DNA of 64,000 nucleotides from Prochlorococcus marinus str. MIT 9312 (GTDB taxonomy: Bacteria; Cyanobacteriota; Cyanobacteriia; PCC-6307; Cyanobiaceae). The stretch spans positions 1,054,001 to 1,118,000 of the forward strand of contig NC_007577.1 of NCBI RefSeq assembly GCF_000012645.1. Direction: 5' to 3'. The notes below the pieces were generated by a model, which searched no databases, was not told where the DNA came from, and worked only from the letters and a program-made list of their open reading frames with translations. This document shows, one piece after another, positions 30,774-38,020 of the stretch. The translations under genes and the position numbers were made by a program. The stretch's first letter is position 1; each line of letters starts with the position of its first letter.

Positions 30774-31784
30774 TTATTCTCTAATTAAGTATCTTCTTTG
30801 TAAATCAATGTTAGGCAATCTTTTTTTTGTATTGATTGATGCCTTTCCCTTAAGCCAGCAAGATAGAGTGGTCATAGTTATGTTTAGCTCATTCGCTAGG
30901 ACTTTTAGTGCTTTCAAGTCTGCTCCATAACCTGCTCTTTCTATCCAACTAGCCATTAGCGCAATATCGTGCTCAATGACATTCATAAGTTTGCGTGGGA
31001 CCATTGAATAGCGGACTGAAGGAGATTCCTTAAGGTTTATTTTTTGCCATAGAGCTGCCATTTCCTGCCCTGTCATCTCTTCTCCAGCAATATTCATTGA
31101 TTCTCCCAAAAACCTTTTGGGGTGTTCAAAAACAGCCCTTGTCCATAGTCCAACATCATCAACTGCGATGGTTTGCCAAACTTTGTCTTTATGAACAATT
31201 CCCGGAAAAATTGATTCGGAAATCTTCACACCAGGAAGATCACTATCGAAATTCTCAAAGTAGCTAACAGGTCGAAGAATTGTTGAAAGTTTTTTCAACC
31301 CATTAATCAGAATGTATTCCTCAATATTCCACTTGCTTGTGAAATGTCCTGGTGCTGGCTCATTCCTTAGAGGGTCCTTGGGTTTGCAAACCGAACTAAA
31401 AACAAAGTGCTTTAATGTACCTAAGTCAGCAAGTTGCTTTACAACATCTACTAAGTTTCTCCCTTGCTCTATTTCATATTGACGAACCATGCTTCCACGG
31501 CCCAATACCCACCCTTTTGTGGGCGTCGTATTGCCAAAAATTCCGTAAGCCCCTGAAAAAACTCTTTTTAAGCTTTCTGGTTCAAGGAGATCTCCTTGAA
31601 CAATTTCAACATTTGGCAAGTTGGCCAAAACCTTAGCCCGCTTACTATAGGGAGAACGAGTAATTGCTCGAATCTGAAAAACACCACTTTGGGACAAATG
31701 CCTTACGACTGAAGACCCCTGTCGACCGGAGGCCATTGTCACTGCAATTACTGGCCTAGAGTTTTTTTTGATTAAGTTCCTCAT
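30774..31784 (-). CDS. NmrA-like NAD(P)-binding protein
   Basis: 336 residues from ATG 31784. The N-terminal Rossmann strand and turn (PVIAVTMASGRQGSSVVRHL), the basic specificity residue region (RAITRSPYSKRA), VEIVQGDLLEPESL and HFVFSSVCKP are those of NmrA/atypical short-chain dehydrogenases. The Gly-rich loop is modified (TMASGRQG), as in NmrA regulators that sense NAD(P) redox state rather than catalyse. The last 45 residues are helical and basic. A TTG start at 31886 would add 34 hydrophobic residues and is less likely. It is the only gene of the cassette between fragments 9 and 10. Confidence 0.8.
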   Translation of the reverse strand: MRNLIKKNSRPVIAVTMASGRQGSSVVRHLSQSGVFQIRAITRSPYSKRAKVLANLPNVEIVQGDLLEPESLKRVFSGAYGIFGNTTPTKGWVLGRGSMVRQYEIEQGRNLVDVVKQLADLGTLKHFVFSSVCKPKDPLRNEPAPGHFTSKWNIEEYILINGLKKLSTILRPVSYFENFDSDLPGVKISESIFPGIVHKDKVWQTIAVDDVGLWTRAVFEHPKRFLGESMNIAGEEMTGQEMAALWQKINLKESPSVRYSMVPRKLMNVIEHDIALMASWIERAGYGADLKALKVLANELNITMTTLSCWLKGKASINTKKRLPNIDLQRRYLIRE

Positions 31785-31896
31785 AACTAGATAAATCGCC
31801 GAGAGAAGGACCAACCTGAAGCGATAAGTCCAAATGTTAAGAAAAATTACGTTTCTGTTAAGAAATGTAAAGTATTTTCTCCTCAATCGTGGCTAT

Positions 31897-31945
31897 GTTA
31901 TGGGAGAACTAGGTCGCAAGCGGGCGAGGATTTGTACATCTAAGG
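31897..31945 (+). repeat. Truncated tRNA-Pro core (stub 10)
   Basis: GGGAGAACTAGGTCGCAAG followed by CGGGCGAGGATTTGTACATC. The same GGGCGAGG-TTTGTA sequence stands after fragment 9 (30546), so it brackets the NmrA cassette. The core is 164 bp upstream of that of fragment 10. Confidence 0.6.
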
Positions 31946-32058
31946 CTAATTGCGTATATCTTTGACCTATTTCTGAGACTAAGAATTTCTCTGAAATTGC
32001 GACTAACTTGCCCAGCCTGAATAGTTTATTTAACCTGCCGTCTAAAATTGGAGGGCGG

Positions 32059-32104
32059 GTGTTTAGGAAGCACTAGGTCGCAGGTTCGAATCCTGTCGCC
32101 CCGA
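32059..32104 (+). repeat. tRNA-Pro 3' fragment, copy 10
   Basis: 46 nt; the anticodon arm is altered (GTGTTTAGGAAGCAC), while the T arm and acceptor are intact. The 5' flank (AAATTGGAGGGCGG) matches copy 2, the 3' flank matches copies 5 and 15. Confidence 0.88.
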
Positions 32105-32216
32105 TCGTTTATAGCAGTAAGTCTCAGCTAATAAAATATTTACCTCAAAAATTCTTTCCCTCAAATAGTTATTATTAGGCTTGTTTTAATAATTAAATTA
32201 AAATATTTATTAAATT

Positions 32217-32828
32217 TTAGTATTCTTCAAAGCTAAACTTTTGCCCTCCTATGCTTGCTTCATACATAAGGCCTCCTTTTGAGTACGTAAGAACTGCAAC
32301 TCCATCACTGTAATCAGCAGATGCATTAGCTCCCTCTGAAATTAATGCTGCACTAGCTGATGCCCCAAATTCAAAATTACCTTCAGTAAATCTCTCAAGA
32401 GATTTCTTATCTTTGAAAAAGATAATTTGGCTAAATGCTTGTCCACCTAATTGAAAGCCGATTGATACTTGAGTTAAGGTGGTTTTTCCAATAACATTTC
32501 CTTTTTCAAATACCTCACCACTACCTCTAGCTCCTCCGATTCCAATTCCTCCTTTTCCTACATTTGGGAAAACAGCGTAACCTCTAGCTTTTTTAAAGTA
32601 GGGTTTCAAAGAGGATATGTTTTTAAACTTATTTAATGCCTTTATTGTCTTATCACTAGCTTTTTTATCTTTAATATTTTTATCTAATAATGGTTTCCAA
32701 CCAGAAATTAATAATTCATCTGAAATTTTATTTAATTGAGATTCATTAAAAGCAGATGATTGAACTGAAGTTAAATATTGCGGAAAAATTAATAGTGCAA
32801 CAAAAAAAAACTTTCTAGTCATTTTCAA
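32217..32828 (-). CDS. SYLF-domain (YSC84-like) secreted protein
   Basis: 203 residues. A signal peptide (FFFVALLIFPQYLTSVQSSA) is followed by about 55 helical residues, then a SYLF/Ysc84 domain: KARGYAVFPNVGKGGIGIGGARGSGEVFEKG, QVSIGFQLGGQAFSQIIFFKD, FEFGASASAAL and YSKGGLMYEASIGGQKF. SYLF domains bind lipids; bacterial members are periplasmic or outer-membrane associated. Length is normal for the bacterial family. Single-gene cassette between fragments 10 and 11. Confidence 0.88.
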   Translation of the reverse strand: MKMTRKFFFVALLIFPQYLTSVQSSAFNESQLNKISDELLISGWKPLLDKNIKDKKASDKTIKALNKFKNISSLKPYFKKARGYAVFPNVGKGGIGIGGARGSGEVFEKGNVIGKTTLTQVSIGFQLGGQAFSQIIFFKDKKSLERFTEGNFEFGASASAALISEGANASADYSDGVAVLTYSKGGLMYEASIGGQKFSFEEY

Positions 32829-32886
32829 ATAATTAATTACTAAATAAGAAATAATATACCCTAATCAAGAAATTTCACATCTCATG

Positions 32887-32932
32887 GTGCTTTGGGAGCA
32901 GTAGGTCGCAGGTTCGAATCCTGTCGCCCCTA
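32887..32932 (+). repeat. tRNA-Pro 3' fragment, copy 11
   Basis: 46 nt with one stem change (GCAGTAGG) and CGCCCCTA end. The 3' flank is the terminator family, but the hairpin is decayed (TAGGGAT...ACTCGCT). Confidence 0.9.
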
Positions 32933-32991
32933 CTCTTAAAGACCAATTCATACTAGGGATTTACCCAGACTCGCTTTTTTATTGGAAAATC

Positions 32992-33026
32992 TGACGGCAG
33001 CAAGAGCCGTCAAATTGCCGTCAAAA
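32992..33026 (+). repeat. Arm-type repeats after tRNA-Pro fragment 11
   Basis: TGACGGC (32992) inverted relative to GCCGTCA at 33006 and 33017 (11-bp period), starting 74 bp after the fragment end as for fragments 1 and 2. The architecture equals that after fragment 4 (TGACATC/GATGTCA/GATGTCA). Confidence 0.65.
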
Positions 33027-33038
33027 CGTTATTAATTT

Positions 33039-33563
33039 TTAGTATGAACAAGCATTCCAAGGATTTGATTGCATATGCCAGCCTGGCCCTTGGTAATATT
33101 CGTTTTTACCCCATTTATAAATTGATCGTGAGCCATTCTTAGAAACACAACCAAAGACACTCATATTTCTTGAAGTTGAACCTTCATTGCTAAATCTCCA
33201 TGCACTAACTCTTAATTCAGAATCATTGGAGTACATTCCAATTAGATAATTACCCTTTTGAATCACTTTAATTTCTCCACTACAATCAGAATTATATTTT
33301 TCACAACTTTCCAGAGGGCCCGATGGAATATCTCCTATTTCTTCCCATCCTTCTGGGAGATAATCATTTTGAATAATAGATGCATGAGCTGTTGTTAGCA
33401 CCTGATCAACATAAGTTGCGGCCACAGCTTGTCTAGCTTTACGAACTATATCCTGATAAACAAATTGTCCTAAAAAAATTAAGCCTCCAAATATAGCCAA
33501 AACAACTGATAATTCAGAAATACTATATCCATTCTTTTTTTCAAATATTTTATTTAAACTCAT
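33039..33563 (-). CDS. Type IV pilin-like protein
   Basis: 174 residues from ATG 33563. The prepilin leader MSLNKIFEKKNG is followed by YSISELSVVLAIFGGLIFLGQFVYQ: Gly at -1, Glu at +5, hydrophobic N-terminal helix, as required for PilD cleavage and pilus assembly. The globular part has two Cys pairs (LESC..NSDC; FGC...NAC at the C-terminus). A longer upstream reading would overlap the gene at 33641 and has no leader, so it is rejected. Probably processed by the PilD encoded at 51215. Confidence 0.82.
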   Translation of the reverse strand: MSLNKIFEKKNGYSISELSVVLAIFGGLIFLGQFVYQDIVRKARQAVAATYVDQVLTTAHASIIQNDYLPEGWEEIGDIPSGPLESCEKYNSDCSGEIKVIQKGNYLIGMYSNDSELRVSAWRFSNEGSTSRNMSVFGCVSKNGSRSIYKWGKNEYYQGPGWHMQSNPWNACSY

Positions 33564-33640
33564 ATTAAAAATGAAATCATTAATAAGTAGCTGTCCCTCC
33601 ACTCTTCCTAAACATTTGAAAAGTTCAAGATTGTAAATAA

Positions 33641-33874
33641 CTAATTTTCTATACCGCCCGCTACTTTTTGTTCCTCTAGTCGTTTTTTTAGTATTGCATA
33701 AGCTTCTATAGCCCATTCTCTAGATAATCGTAATTCATCAAAATAAGCTTCTAACTTCTCTCTAATTAATTTGCCAATTTTAAATACTTCTACGAAGCCT
33801 AGATAAATTATTACCGCCAACTTACTTATGGTTACTGCAAAAGCTGCTGTCTTTTCAACTGTTTTTTCTGGCAT
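33641..33874 (-). CDS. Hypothetical small protein with one hydrophobic helix
   Basis: 77 residues: polar start MPEKTVEKTAAF, hydrophobic helix AVTISKLAVIIYLGFVEVF, then a charged amphipathic helix (REKLEAYFDELRLSREWAIEAYAILKKRLEEQ). It may be a membrane-anchored coiled-coil protein. It lies 77 bp upstream of the pilin gene in the same direction. Upstream, 33875-34205 contains no gene, only AT-rich DNA with one hairpin (34072-34100). Confidence 0.5.
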   Translation of the reverse strand: MPEKTVEKTAAFAVTISKLAVIIYLGFVEVFKIGKLIREKLEAYFDELRLSREWAIEAYAILKKRLEEQKVAGGIEN

Positions 33875-34203
33875 TTGAACTTATCTAATTTAATTAAAAT
33901 TAACAGACGTAAAAAATATATCTAGCCCAATATTTTGGGGATCATATTATTTGTAATTTATAGAGAAGAATATGTTCATAGCAATACATTGAGTAGAATT
34001 AATAGTGAATAAGTGTATATTAGCTATACAGAATCCGTTCCAAAATTCTGTAGGTTTAAGGTCTGCCTATCTTTCAACTGCTAATAATTATTAGTTGAAA
34101 ATAAAAAACCTATTTAATTTTCAAGAAATAAATATTGTTAATTGCCACTTTTTGTAGATCTACTTTTCAAAAAAACTATCAAATCAACGACCTAGTTAAC
34201 ATA

Positions 34204-34272
34204 AGACACTATGTCGTAGAGGGGGCTCTAAGTTCTATAAACATCTTGTATGATCTTCGAAGATTTAGCAAT
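34204..34272 (+). repeat. Diverged stub 12 with palindrome
   Basis: ACACTATGTCGTAGAGGGGGC is a degraded version of the GCACTAGGTCG core, 161 bp upstream of that of fragment 12. The perfect palindrome ATCTTCGAAGAT occurs about 50 bp later; ATCTTCGAAGAT returns at about 34498 after fragment 12. Confidence 0.4.
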
Positions 34273-34355
34273 AAGTTGCCTCAAACTCGTTCCAGCATCT
34301 ATAGTTAGTCTAGGCTATAACTAAAGTCTCAAGGTTTTCTTAAAAATAACGCCCA

Positions 34356-34401
34356 GTGCTTTGGGAGCACTAGGTCGCAGGTTCAAATCCTGTCGCCCCG
34401 A
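34356..34401 (+). repeat. tRNA-Pro 3' fragment, copy 12
   Basis: 46 nt, one T-loop change (GGTTCAAATCC, itself a canonical tRNA T loop). Followed by a variant terminator hairpin (CGAGT-CTAGCA-ACTCG, 34425-34440). Confidence 0.9.
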
Positions 34402-34521
34402 ATCTTAAAAACCAATTCATACTATCGAGTCTAGCAACTCGCTCTTTTATTATCTATTAGTCTCACAACCCAAAGGGTATCTGTAGGGGGGCCTACAATC
34501 TTCGAAGATCCCCATAGGTGC

Positions 34522-34785
34522 TTACCATTTAGGTTCAGTTACTTGCCATCCTAAAGTAATTAATTGTTGGTACTCTTTGCGAGCATCATCTATTTTTATC
34601 TCTTTTCTTGTCTTCATAAGCGGTGGATTTTCACCTAACGCTCCAACAACTATTCCACTATCAATAAACATATACTCAAAAAACTTATCCTTATTATTCT
34701 TATTCTTCGTAAATCTTCTTACCTCAATCCAGTTAGGACATATTAACCATGCTTCCTCTGTTATCTTTCTTGCTTCACTATCCAT
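34522..34785 (-). CDS. DUF1651-like protein
   Basis: 87 residues from ATG 34785. The order W-L-x-x-P-x-W...R-F, an acidic F-I-D-S-G segment, PP-L-x-K-x-R and a C-terminal helix DDARKEYQQLITLGW fits the small DUF1651 family I know from marine picocyanobacteria. Function unknown. A truncated relative lies at 3487-3612 near another tRNA-Pro fragment, showing that the family travels with these elements. A longer start at 34818 adds an unlikely hydrophobic segment. Confidence 0.65.
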   Translation of the reverse strand: MDSEARKITEEAWLICPNWIEVRRFTKNKNNKDKFFEYMFIDSGIVVGALGENPPLMKTRKEIKIDDARKEYQQLITLGWQVTEPKW

Positions 34786-34871
34786 AATTAAATAAGCAAT
34801 AATCAAACAATTTCTCAAATACTAAAAATTAAGCTTCACCCCAGCGAATTAATTTTCAGTGAAAATACTAC

Positions 34872-34985
34872 TTATATATATATTAATCTGTTATAAATTA
34901 TCAACAATATTAGTCCTATTGCGCCTGCACCAAGAAGTGTATTTGGTTGATTATGCCAAAGCTCTTTAAAAAATTCTACATTCAT
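34872..34985 (-). CDS. Small membrane protein coupled to hli
   Basis: 37 residues: MNVEFFKELWHNQPNTLLGAG and a helix running to LIIYNRLIYI. Its ATG follows the hli stop directly (TAAATG). Paralogue of the gene at 30596. The coupling to hli repeats the design at 3780/3779, although the small proteins themselves differ. Confidence 0.7.
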   Translation of the reverse strand: MNVEFFKELWHNQPNTLLGAGAIGLILLIIYNRLIYI

Positions 34986-35240
34986 TTAAAGGATTGGATA
35001 TGCTATCCAACCAAATAAGGTGTAATTAATAATGACAGCCATAAAGCCTATCATTGCAAGCCTTCCATTTGTTCTTTCCGCAATATACCAATAGCTATTT
35101 GGCCATTCAAAAATTCCTCCCGTATTAAATATTTGGTCTTCTGAAACAAGAGTCTCTTTAGGAGTATTGTCCTGATCAAGATAATAATTACTATCTGGGT
35201 AAAAGCTTTCGCTTGAAAAATTATCTTTAAAGTCAACCAT
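34986..35240 (-). CDS. hli: High-light-inducible protein, long form
   Basis: 84 residues. A 50-residue acidic/aromatic N-terminal extension precedes the Hli helix AERTNGRLAMIGFMAVIINY, which keeps the ExxNGRxAMIGF chlorophyll-binding signature, and the end TLFGWIAYPIL. Longer Hli proteins of this type are common in Prochlorococcus islands. Expected in the thylakoid membrane, protecting photosystem II or chlorophyll-synthesis complexes. First gene of a two-gene - strand unit. Confidence 0.92.
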   Translation of the reverse strand: MVDFKDNFSSESFYPDSNYYLDQDNTPKETLVSEDQIFNTGGIFEWPNSYWYIAERTNGRLAMIGFMAVIINYTLFGWIAYPIL

Positions 35241-35333
35241 TTTATTAGAAATTTGATTTCAATTATCTTAAAAAGTTTTTTTTAATTATGTTGTTTTTAG
35301 TTCCTAAAACCTCACTATTAATTTAATAACAAT

Positions 35334-35516
35334 ATGAGGACAATATATTATGTGGAGACAGGAGGTCATATAAAACTCATTACTCCTCTCACTATCCTCA
35401 TTAAAAACTTCCACGAAATGGATTTTATTAGAGAAGCAATGAAAAACAGAAAGTTAGCGACTGAAAAATTGCATAAATATTATAGAAAAATATACAAAAA
35501 TCACCAATTTGCTTAA
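35334..35516 (+). CDS. Possible small basic protein
   Basis: 60-codon frame with a basic C-terminus (REAMKNRKLATEKLHKYYRKIYKNHQFA). The credible part begins at an internal ATG (MDFIREAM). No paralogue and no clear ribosome-binding site; low confidence. Confidence 0.3.
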   Translation: MRTIYYVETGGHIKLITPLTILIKNFHEMDFIREAMKNRKLATEKLHKYYRKIYKNHQFA

Positions 35517-35654
35517 TTAACTTGGAGGTTTGTTTTTAGGTCGGTTATAGACTTTATTATTTTTCTTTCTTTTTGATTTCTTATAAACCGCAAAAAATCC
35601 TAAAAACACTAAAGGAATTAATAAACCCTCTAGAAATAAAGGAAAATTAATCAT
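35517..35654 (-). CDS. Small membrane protein, paralogue of 19771-19905
   Basis: 45 residues: MINFPLFLEGLLIPLVFLGF, then FAVYKKSKRKKN and a polar end RPKNKPPS. The first 30 residues match the 19771 protein almost exactly, so the pair is real. It overlaps the end of the upstream gene (35647-35790) by eight bases, suggesting coupling. Confidence 0.65.
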   Translation of the reverse strand: MINFPLFLEGLLIPLVFLGFFAVYKKSKRKKNNKVYNRPKNKPPS

Positions 35655-35790
35655 AGACCTGAACTAATGGTAACGCTTTTCTCTTTTCAGCCTCCTTATA
35701 AAGAAAATAGAAAAAATAACTTCTAGTAACGGTAATACAAGCGGTTAGAAATGCTACTGCGACACATATAGGGCAATGAGGAAATCCCAT
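35647..35790 (-). CDS. Small Cys-containing membrane protein
   Basis: 47 residues: MGFPHCPICVAVAFLTACITV, aromatic helix end SYFFYFLYK and a charged tail. The CPIC pair at the N-terminus could bind metal or form a disulfide. A decayed copy of the same DNA exists at 39482-39570, so this gene family has been duplicated within the island. Copy E of the island promoter motif lies about 160 bp upstream. Confidence 0.55.
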   Translation of the reverse strand: MGFPHCPICVAVAFLTACITVTRSYFFYFLYKEAEKRKALPLVQVYD

Positions 35791-35950
35791 ATTTAAAGTT
35801 TATTTTTGATTATATTGTCGAGAATCTAGGGATACAATAAGCAGAAATACTAAATAGCTTGATATAACTAGCATCTATTCACAAATATATACATTAAATA
35901 GTGAAAAGTAAATGTTAAAAAGCATACTTAAGCTAATTTATTCGAAAAAT

Positions 35951-35970
35951 TTTTAGATCGACTGTCAATC
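35951..35970 (-). promoter_or_regulatory. Island palindrome/promoter motif, copy E
   Basis: On the - strand GATTGACAGTCGATC followed by TAAAAA and a T-rich stretch. The palindrome is intact, but the GGGG part is missing. It lies upstream of the 35790-35517 gene pair. Confidence 0.5.
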
Positions 35971-36003
35971 ATTCCGCTCCTATATTTTCTTAAGTCTTTC
36001 GTA

Positions 36004-36141
36004 TTAAACGTGTAGAAAAGCTAAACGCCAAGCATCTTTCAATCCTTTTACACCTCCCATTAAAAGTTTTGCATCTGAAGGAGAATATGACTTCATGCTT
36101 AAGGAATCTTTTTGCCAAGATTTTTCATTCCATTTAGTCAT
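36004..36141 (-). CDS. Hypothetical 45-residue protein
   Basis: MTKWNEKSWQKDSLSMKSYS, continuing PSDAKLLMGGVKGLKDAWRLAFLHV: a polar start and one amphipathic helix. A longer frame to 36228 only adds translation of the tRNA-Pro fragment's complementary strand (the familiar spurious TGFEPAT peptide), so I start at ATG 36141. Family not recognised. Confidence 0.45.
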   Translation of the reverse strand: MTKWNEKSWQKDSLSMKSYSPSDAKLLMGGVKGLKDAWRLAFLHV

Positions 36142-36180
36142 GAAAAAGATGGGTCTTATCCCCTCAAGTTTAGATCGAGT

Positions 36181-36223
36181 TTTTTGGGAGCAATAGGTCG
36201 CAGGTTCGAATCCTGTCGTCCCG
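36181..36223 (+). repeat. tRNA-Pro 3' fragment, copy 13
   Basis: Begins inside the anticodon loop (TTTTGGGAGCAATAGG), with intact T arm and CGTCCCGA end. 3' flank as copy 8. Confidence 0.85.
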
Positions 36224-36290
36224 ATCATTTATACCAATGAATTAGAAATATACAGTAATTACATCCTCAAATTTTGCGGACAAAAGATGT

Positions 36291-36704
36291 TTAATTGAAA
36301 GGTAAGGTATTCTTAGTAGGAGATATGAAAAGTAATTCAAAAACAATTCCCGTCAAAGCAATAGGCAATACCCAAATAGCAATAAATCTATGATCAAAAA
36401 ATCTTAAATGTTCTTCTCCTTTAAAAACACCTTTTAAAGAAGTGTATAAAGTTTCTGGTTTCTTATAGGATGGGCCATTTTTAATTGGAGAATATGGTTT
36501 TATAAATGCAGAGGAAGCTGCGAATGTTGCGAGTTTCCTAATTAAATAAATAGGCAATACCCAAGTAGCTACAAATCTTCCTCCTAGCCATTGACGCGCA
36601 TTTGGGAGAGCATACTCTTTAATAGATTTATTCTCTGGCATTCCAGATTCCAAATTCTTATAAATATTTTCTAATGTGGATTCATTTTTTGATTTATTGA
36701 TCAT
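36291..36704 (-). CDS. Two-helix membrane protein with internal duplication
   Basis: 137 residues. Two similar segments, GGRFVATWVLPIYLIRK (about 41-57) and DHRFIAIWVLPIALTG (about 104-119), each form one membrane helix introduced by R-F-[VI]-A-x-W-V-L-P-I. The linker is Lys/Pro/Tyr-rich. It is probably a tandem duplication of a single-helix photosynthetic-type protein. I do not recognise the parent. It lies next to the PsbY/PsbF-like genes. Confidence 0.6.
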   Translation of the reverse strand: MINKSKNESTLENIYKNLESGMPENKSIKEYALPNARQWLGGRFVATWVLPIYLIRKLATFAASSAFIKPYSPIKNGPSYKKPETLYTSLKGVFKGEEHLRFFDHRFIAIWVLPIALTGIVFELLFISPTKNTLPFN

Positions 36705-36982
36705 GTGATAAAAAAAATAACCTTAAAATTAATATCGAATAAAAATATTCCTAACTACTAAAATAACTAAAAAGCAGTTAAGAATATTTTCCTTGGCTAG
36801 GTTCATAAAGACGGAATGTTATACCGTTGCAGATTCGCCAAATATCTACATATTATTTATATATAAGAAACTCTTTTTTTAAAAGTAAATAATATACATA
36901 ATCATGAATAATTTTTTAATAATTAAAGTTATTTAAAAAGGGAATTTAATTTATTATTTGAGCTTCTTTAAAAATTATTTAA

Positions 36983-37090
36983 ACCTCATTTTCTAAGATT
37001 GCGAAAAAGAAAATGAGGTCAAAGGGAGGTTCTCATTACAAACCGCATTTCTCAAAGCTAGCGGTTAGTAGATTGCCCTAATATCTACTA
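36983..37090. ncRNA. Candidate structured RNA (three adjacent hairpins)
   Basis: In a 600-bp gene-free stretch (36705-37305) three hairpins follow each other: ACCTCATTTTCT/AGAAAATGAGGT (12 perfect pairs, 36983-37019), ACCGC/GCGGT (37042-37065) and TAGTAGAT/ATCTACTA (37066-37090). In such AT-rich DNA the clustering is unusual. The strand is not clear: on the - strand the long hairpin comes last and is followed by TTTAAATAATTTTT, a weak terminator. The rest of the stretch shows nothing I can name. Confidence 0.4.
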
Positions 37091-37305
37091 ATAAATTTAT
37101 ATAATGAGATATCAAATAAAGGAAGACTAATTTTATACAAATAAGTGTTTAATATTTTATTAAATAATTACTTAGTATTAGGAAATTAATGCGCTTACTA
37201 AATTGATTGAAAGATGAAAAAAAGAATAAAGAGAAACTGCAAAAAATAAATACTGTTCTATTGGAATCATGACAAGGTACTAACTAAGAGTTAAAAGAAA
37301 TTAGA

Positions 37306-37491
37306 TTAATTTTTTGTTAAAAAAATATATTCTAAAATATAAATTTGTTCTAATGATTCATTTTTAAGAATCATTTTTTTTTGCAAATTATCATCTGGAG
37401 AATTAAAAGCACCCCATCTTTTTAGCCAAAATAAGGTATAAAAAAATGCCATTATAAAAGGAGTTCCAACAATTAAAAATCTTATATCCAT
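37306..37491 (-). CDS. PsbY-like single-helix protein
   Basis: 61 residues. MDIRFLIVGTPFIMAFFYTLFWLKRWGAF parallels both PsbY (MDWRVLVV..P...A...W) and the N-terminus of the next gene ([29 protein letters not shown]). The polar C-terminus is unlike PsbY. It is 13 bp downstream of the PsbY/PsbF-like gene, so the two are cotranscribed and probably arose by duplication. Confidence 0.55.
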   Translation of the reverse strand: MDIRFLIVGTPFIMAFFYTLFWLKRWGAFNSPDDNLQKKMILKNESLEQIYILEYIFLTKN

Positions 37492-37504
37492 TTTAATTTC
37501 CTAA

Positions 37505-37801
37505 TTAATAAGATTTAAACTGCATCGCCAAAATTGCTCCCAAGAAGAAAACCGTTGGAATCCCCAGGGCATTAACAGCAGCCGTTCTGACTGTAAAAAC
37601 TGGATATCCTTCTGATGGTCTTCCTGTATTAGGAACAACAGCTGAATCTCCCCAAACTTGATAGTTTTCAAAAGGGGCTACTCCTCTTTTTGGCAACCCA
37701 AATGGAGTCAATCTAAATACATCCCATTTACCTAACCAAAACACTGTAAATATCCATGCAAATATTATTGGTGAAATAACGAGTAAAACTCTAAAGTCCA
37801 T
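37505..37801 (-). CDS. PsbY-like/PsbF-like two-helix fusion protein
   Basis: 98 residues. The N-terminal helix ([20 protein letters not shown]) is PsbY-like. The C-terminal 33 residues ([20 protein letters not shown], continuing [10 protein letters not shown]) align with PsbF, the beta subunit of cytochrome b559 ([20 protein letters not shown], continuing FLGAIAAMQF). The PsbF haem-ligating His is Asn here (VNALGIP) and the preceding Trp is Thr, so it should not bind haem in the standard way. It is therefore not the normal psbF, but a derived protein that may dock at the b559 site or its edge. Divergent from the + strand gene at 38021. Confidence 0.75.
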   Translation of the reverse strand: MDFRVLLVISPIIFAWIFTVFWLGKWDVFRLTPFGLPKRGVAPFENYQVWGDSAVVPNTGRPSEGYPVFTVRTAAVNALGIPTVFFLGAILAMQFKSY

Positions 37802-38020
37802 TTGTATAGTAATAATAAATTTGATTATTATTTTGTCTCTTTTACTTAAAAAAATAATTGAATCATTAACTTATATTTAAACAAAAACTCTTAATAACAT
37901 TGGTTCTTATCATTATTAACATCAGGAAATGATTAATTGATTAAAGTAAAGTATATTTTTTAAATTGCGATATTTGGCTATTTTTTTTGATGTAGATTTT
38001 AGATAATTATAAAAACTAAT

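Noticed and set aside
504-33026. CRISPR array
   Set aside because: The short repeats occur as isolated pairs with an 11-bp period and different sequences; there is no regular repeat-spacer structure and no cas gene.
33564-33716. N-terminal extension of the pilin at 33039
   Set aside because: It would overlap the 33641 gene in another frame and destroy the prepilin leader; ATG 33563 gives a standard leader.
36142-36228. N-terminal extension of the 36004 gene (MIGTTGFEPATYCSQ)
   Set aside because: This is translation of the complementary strand of tRNA-Pro fragment 13; the gene more likely starts at ATG 36141.
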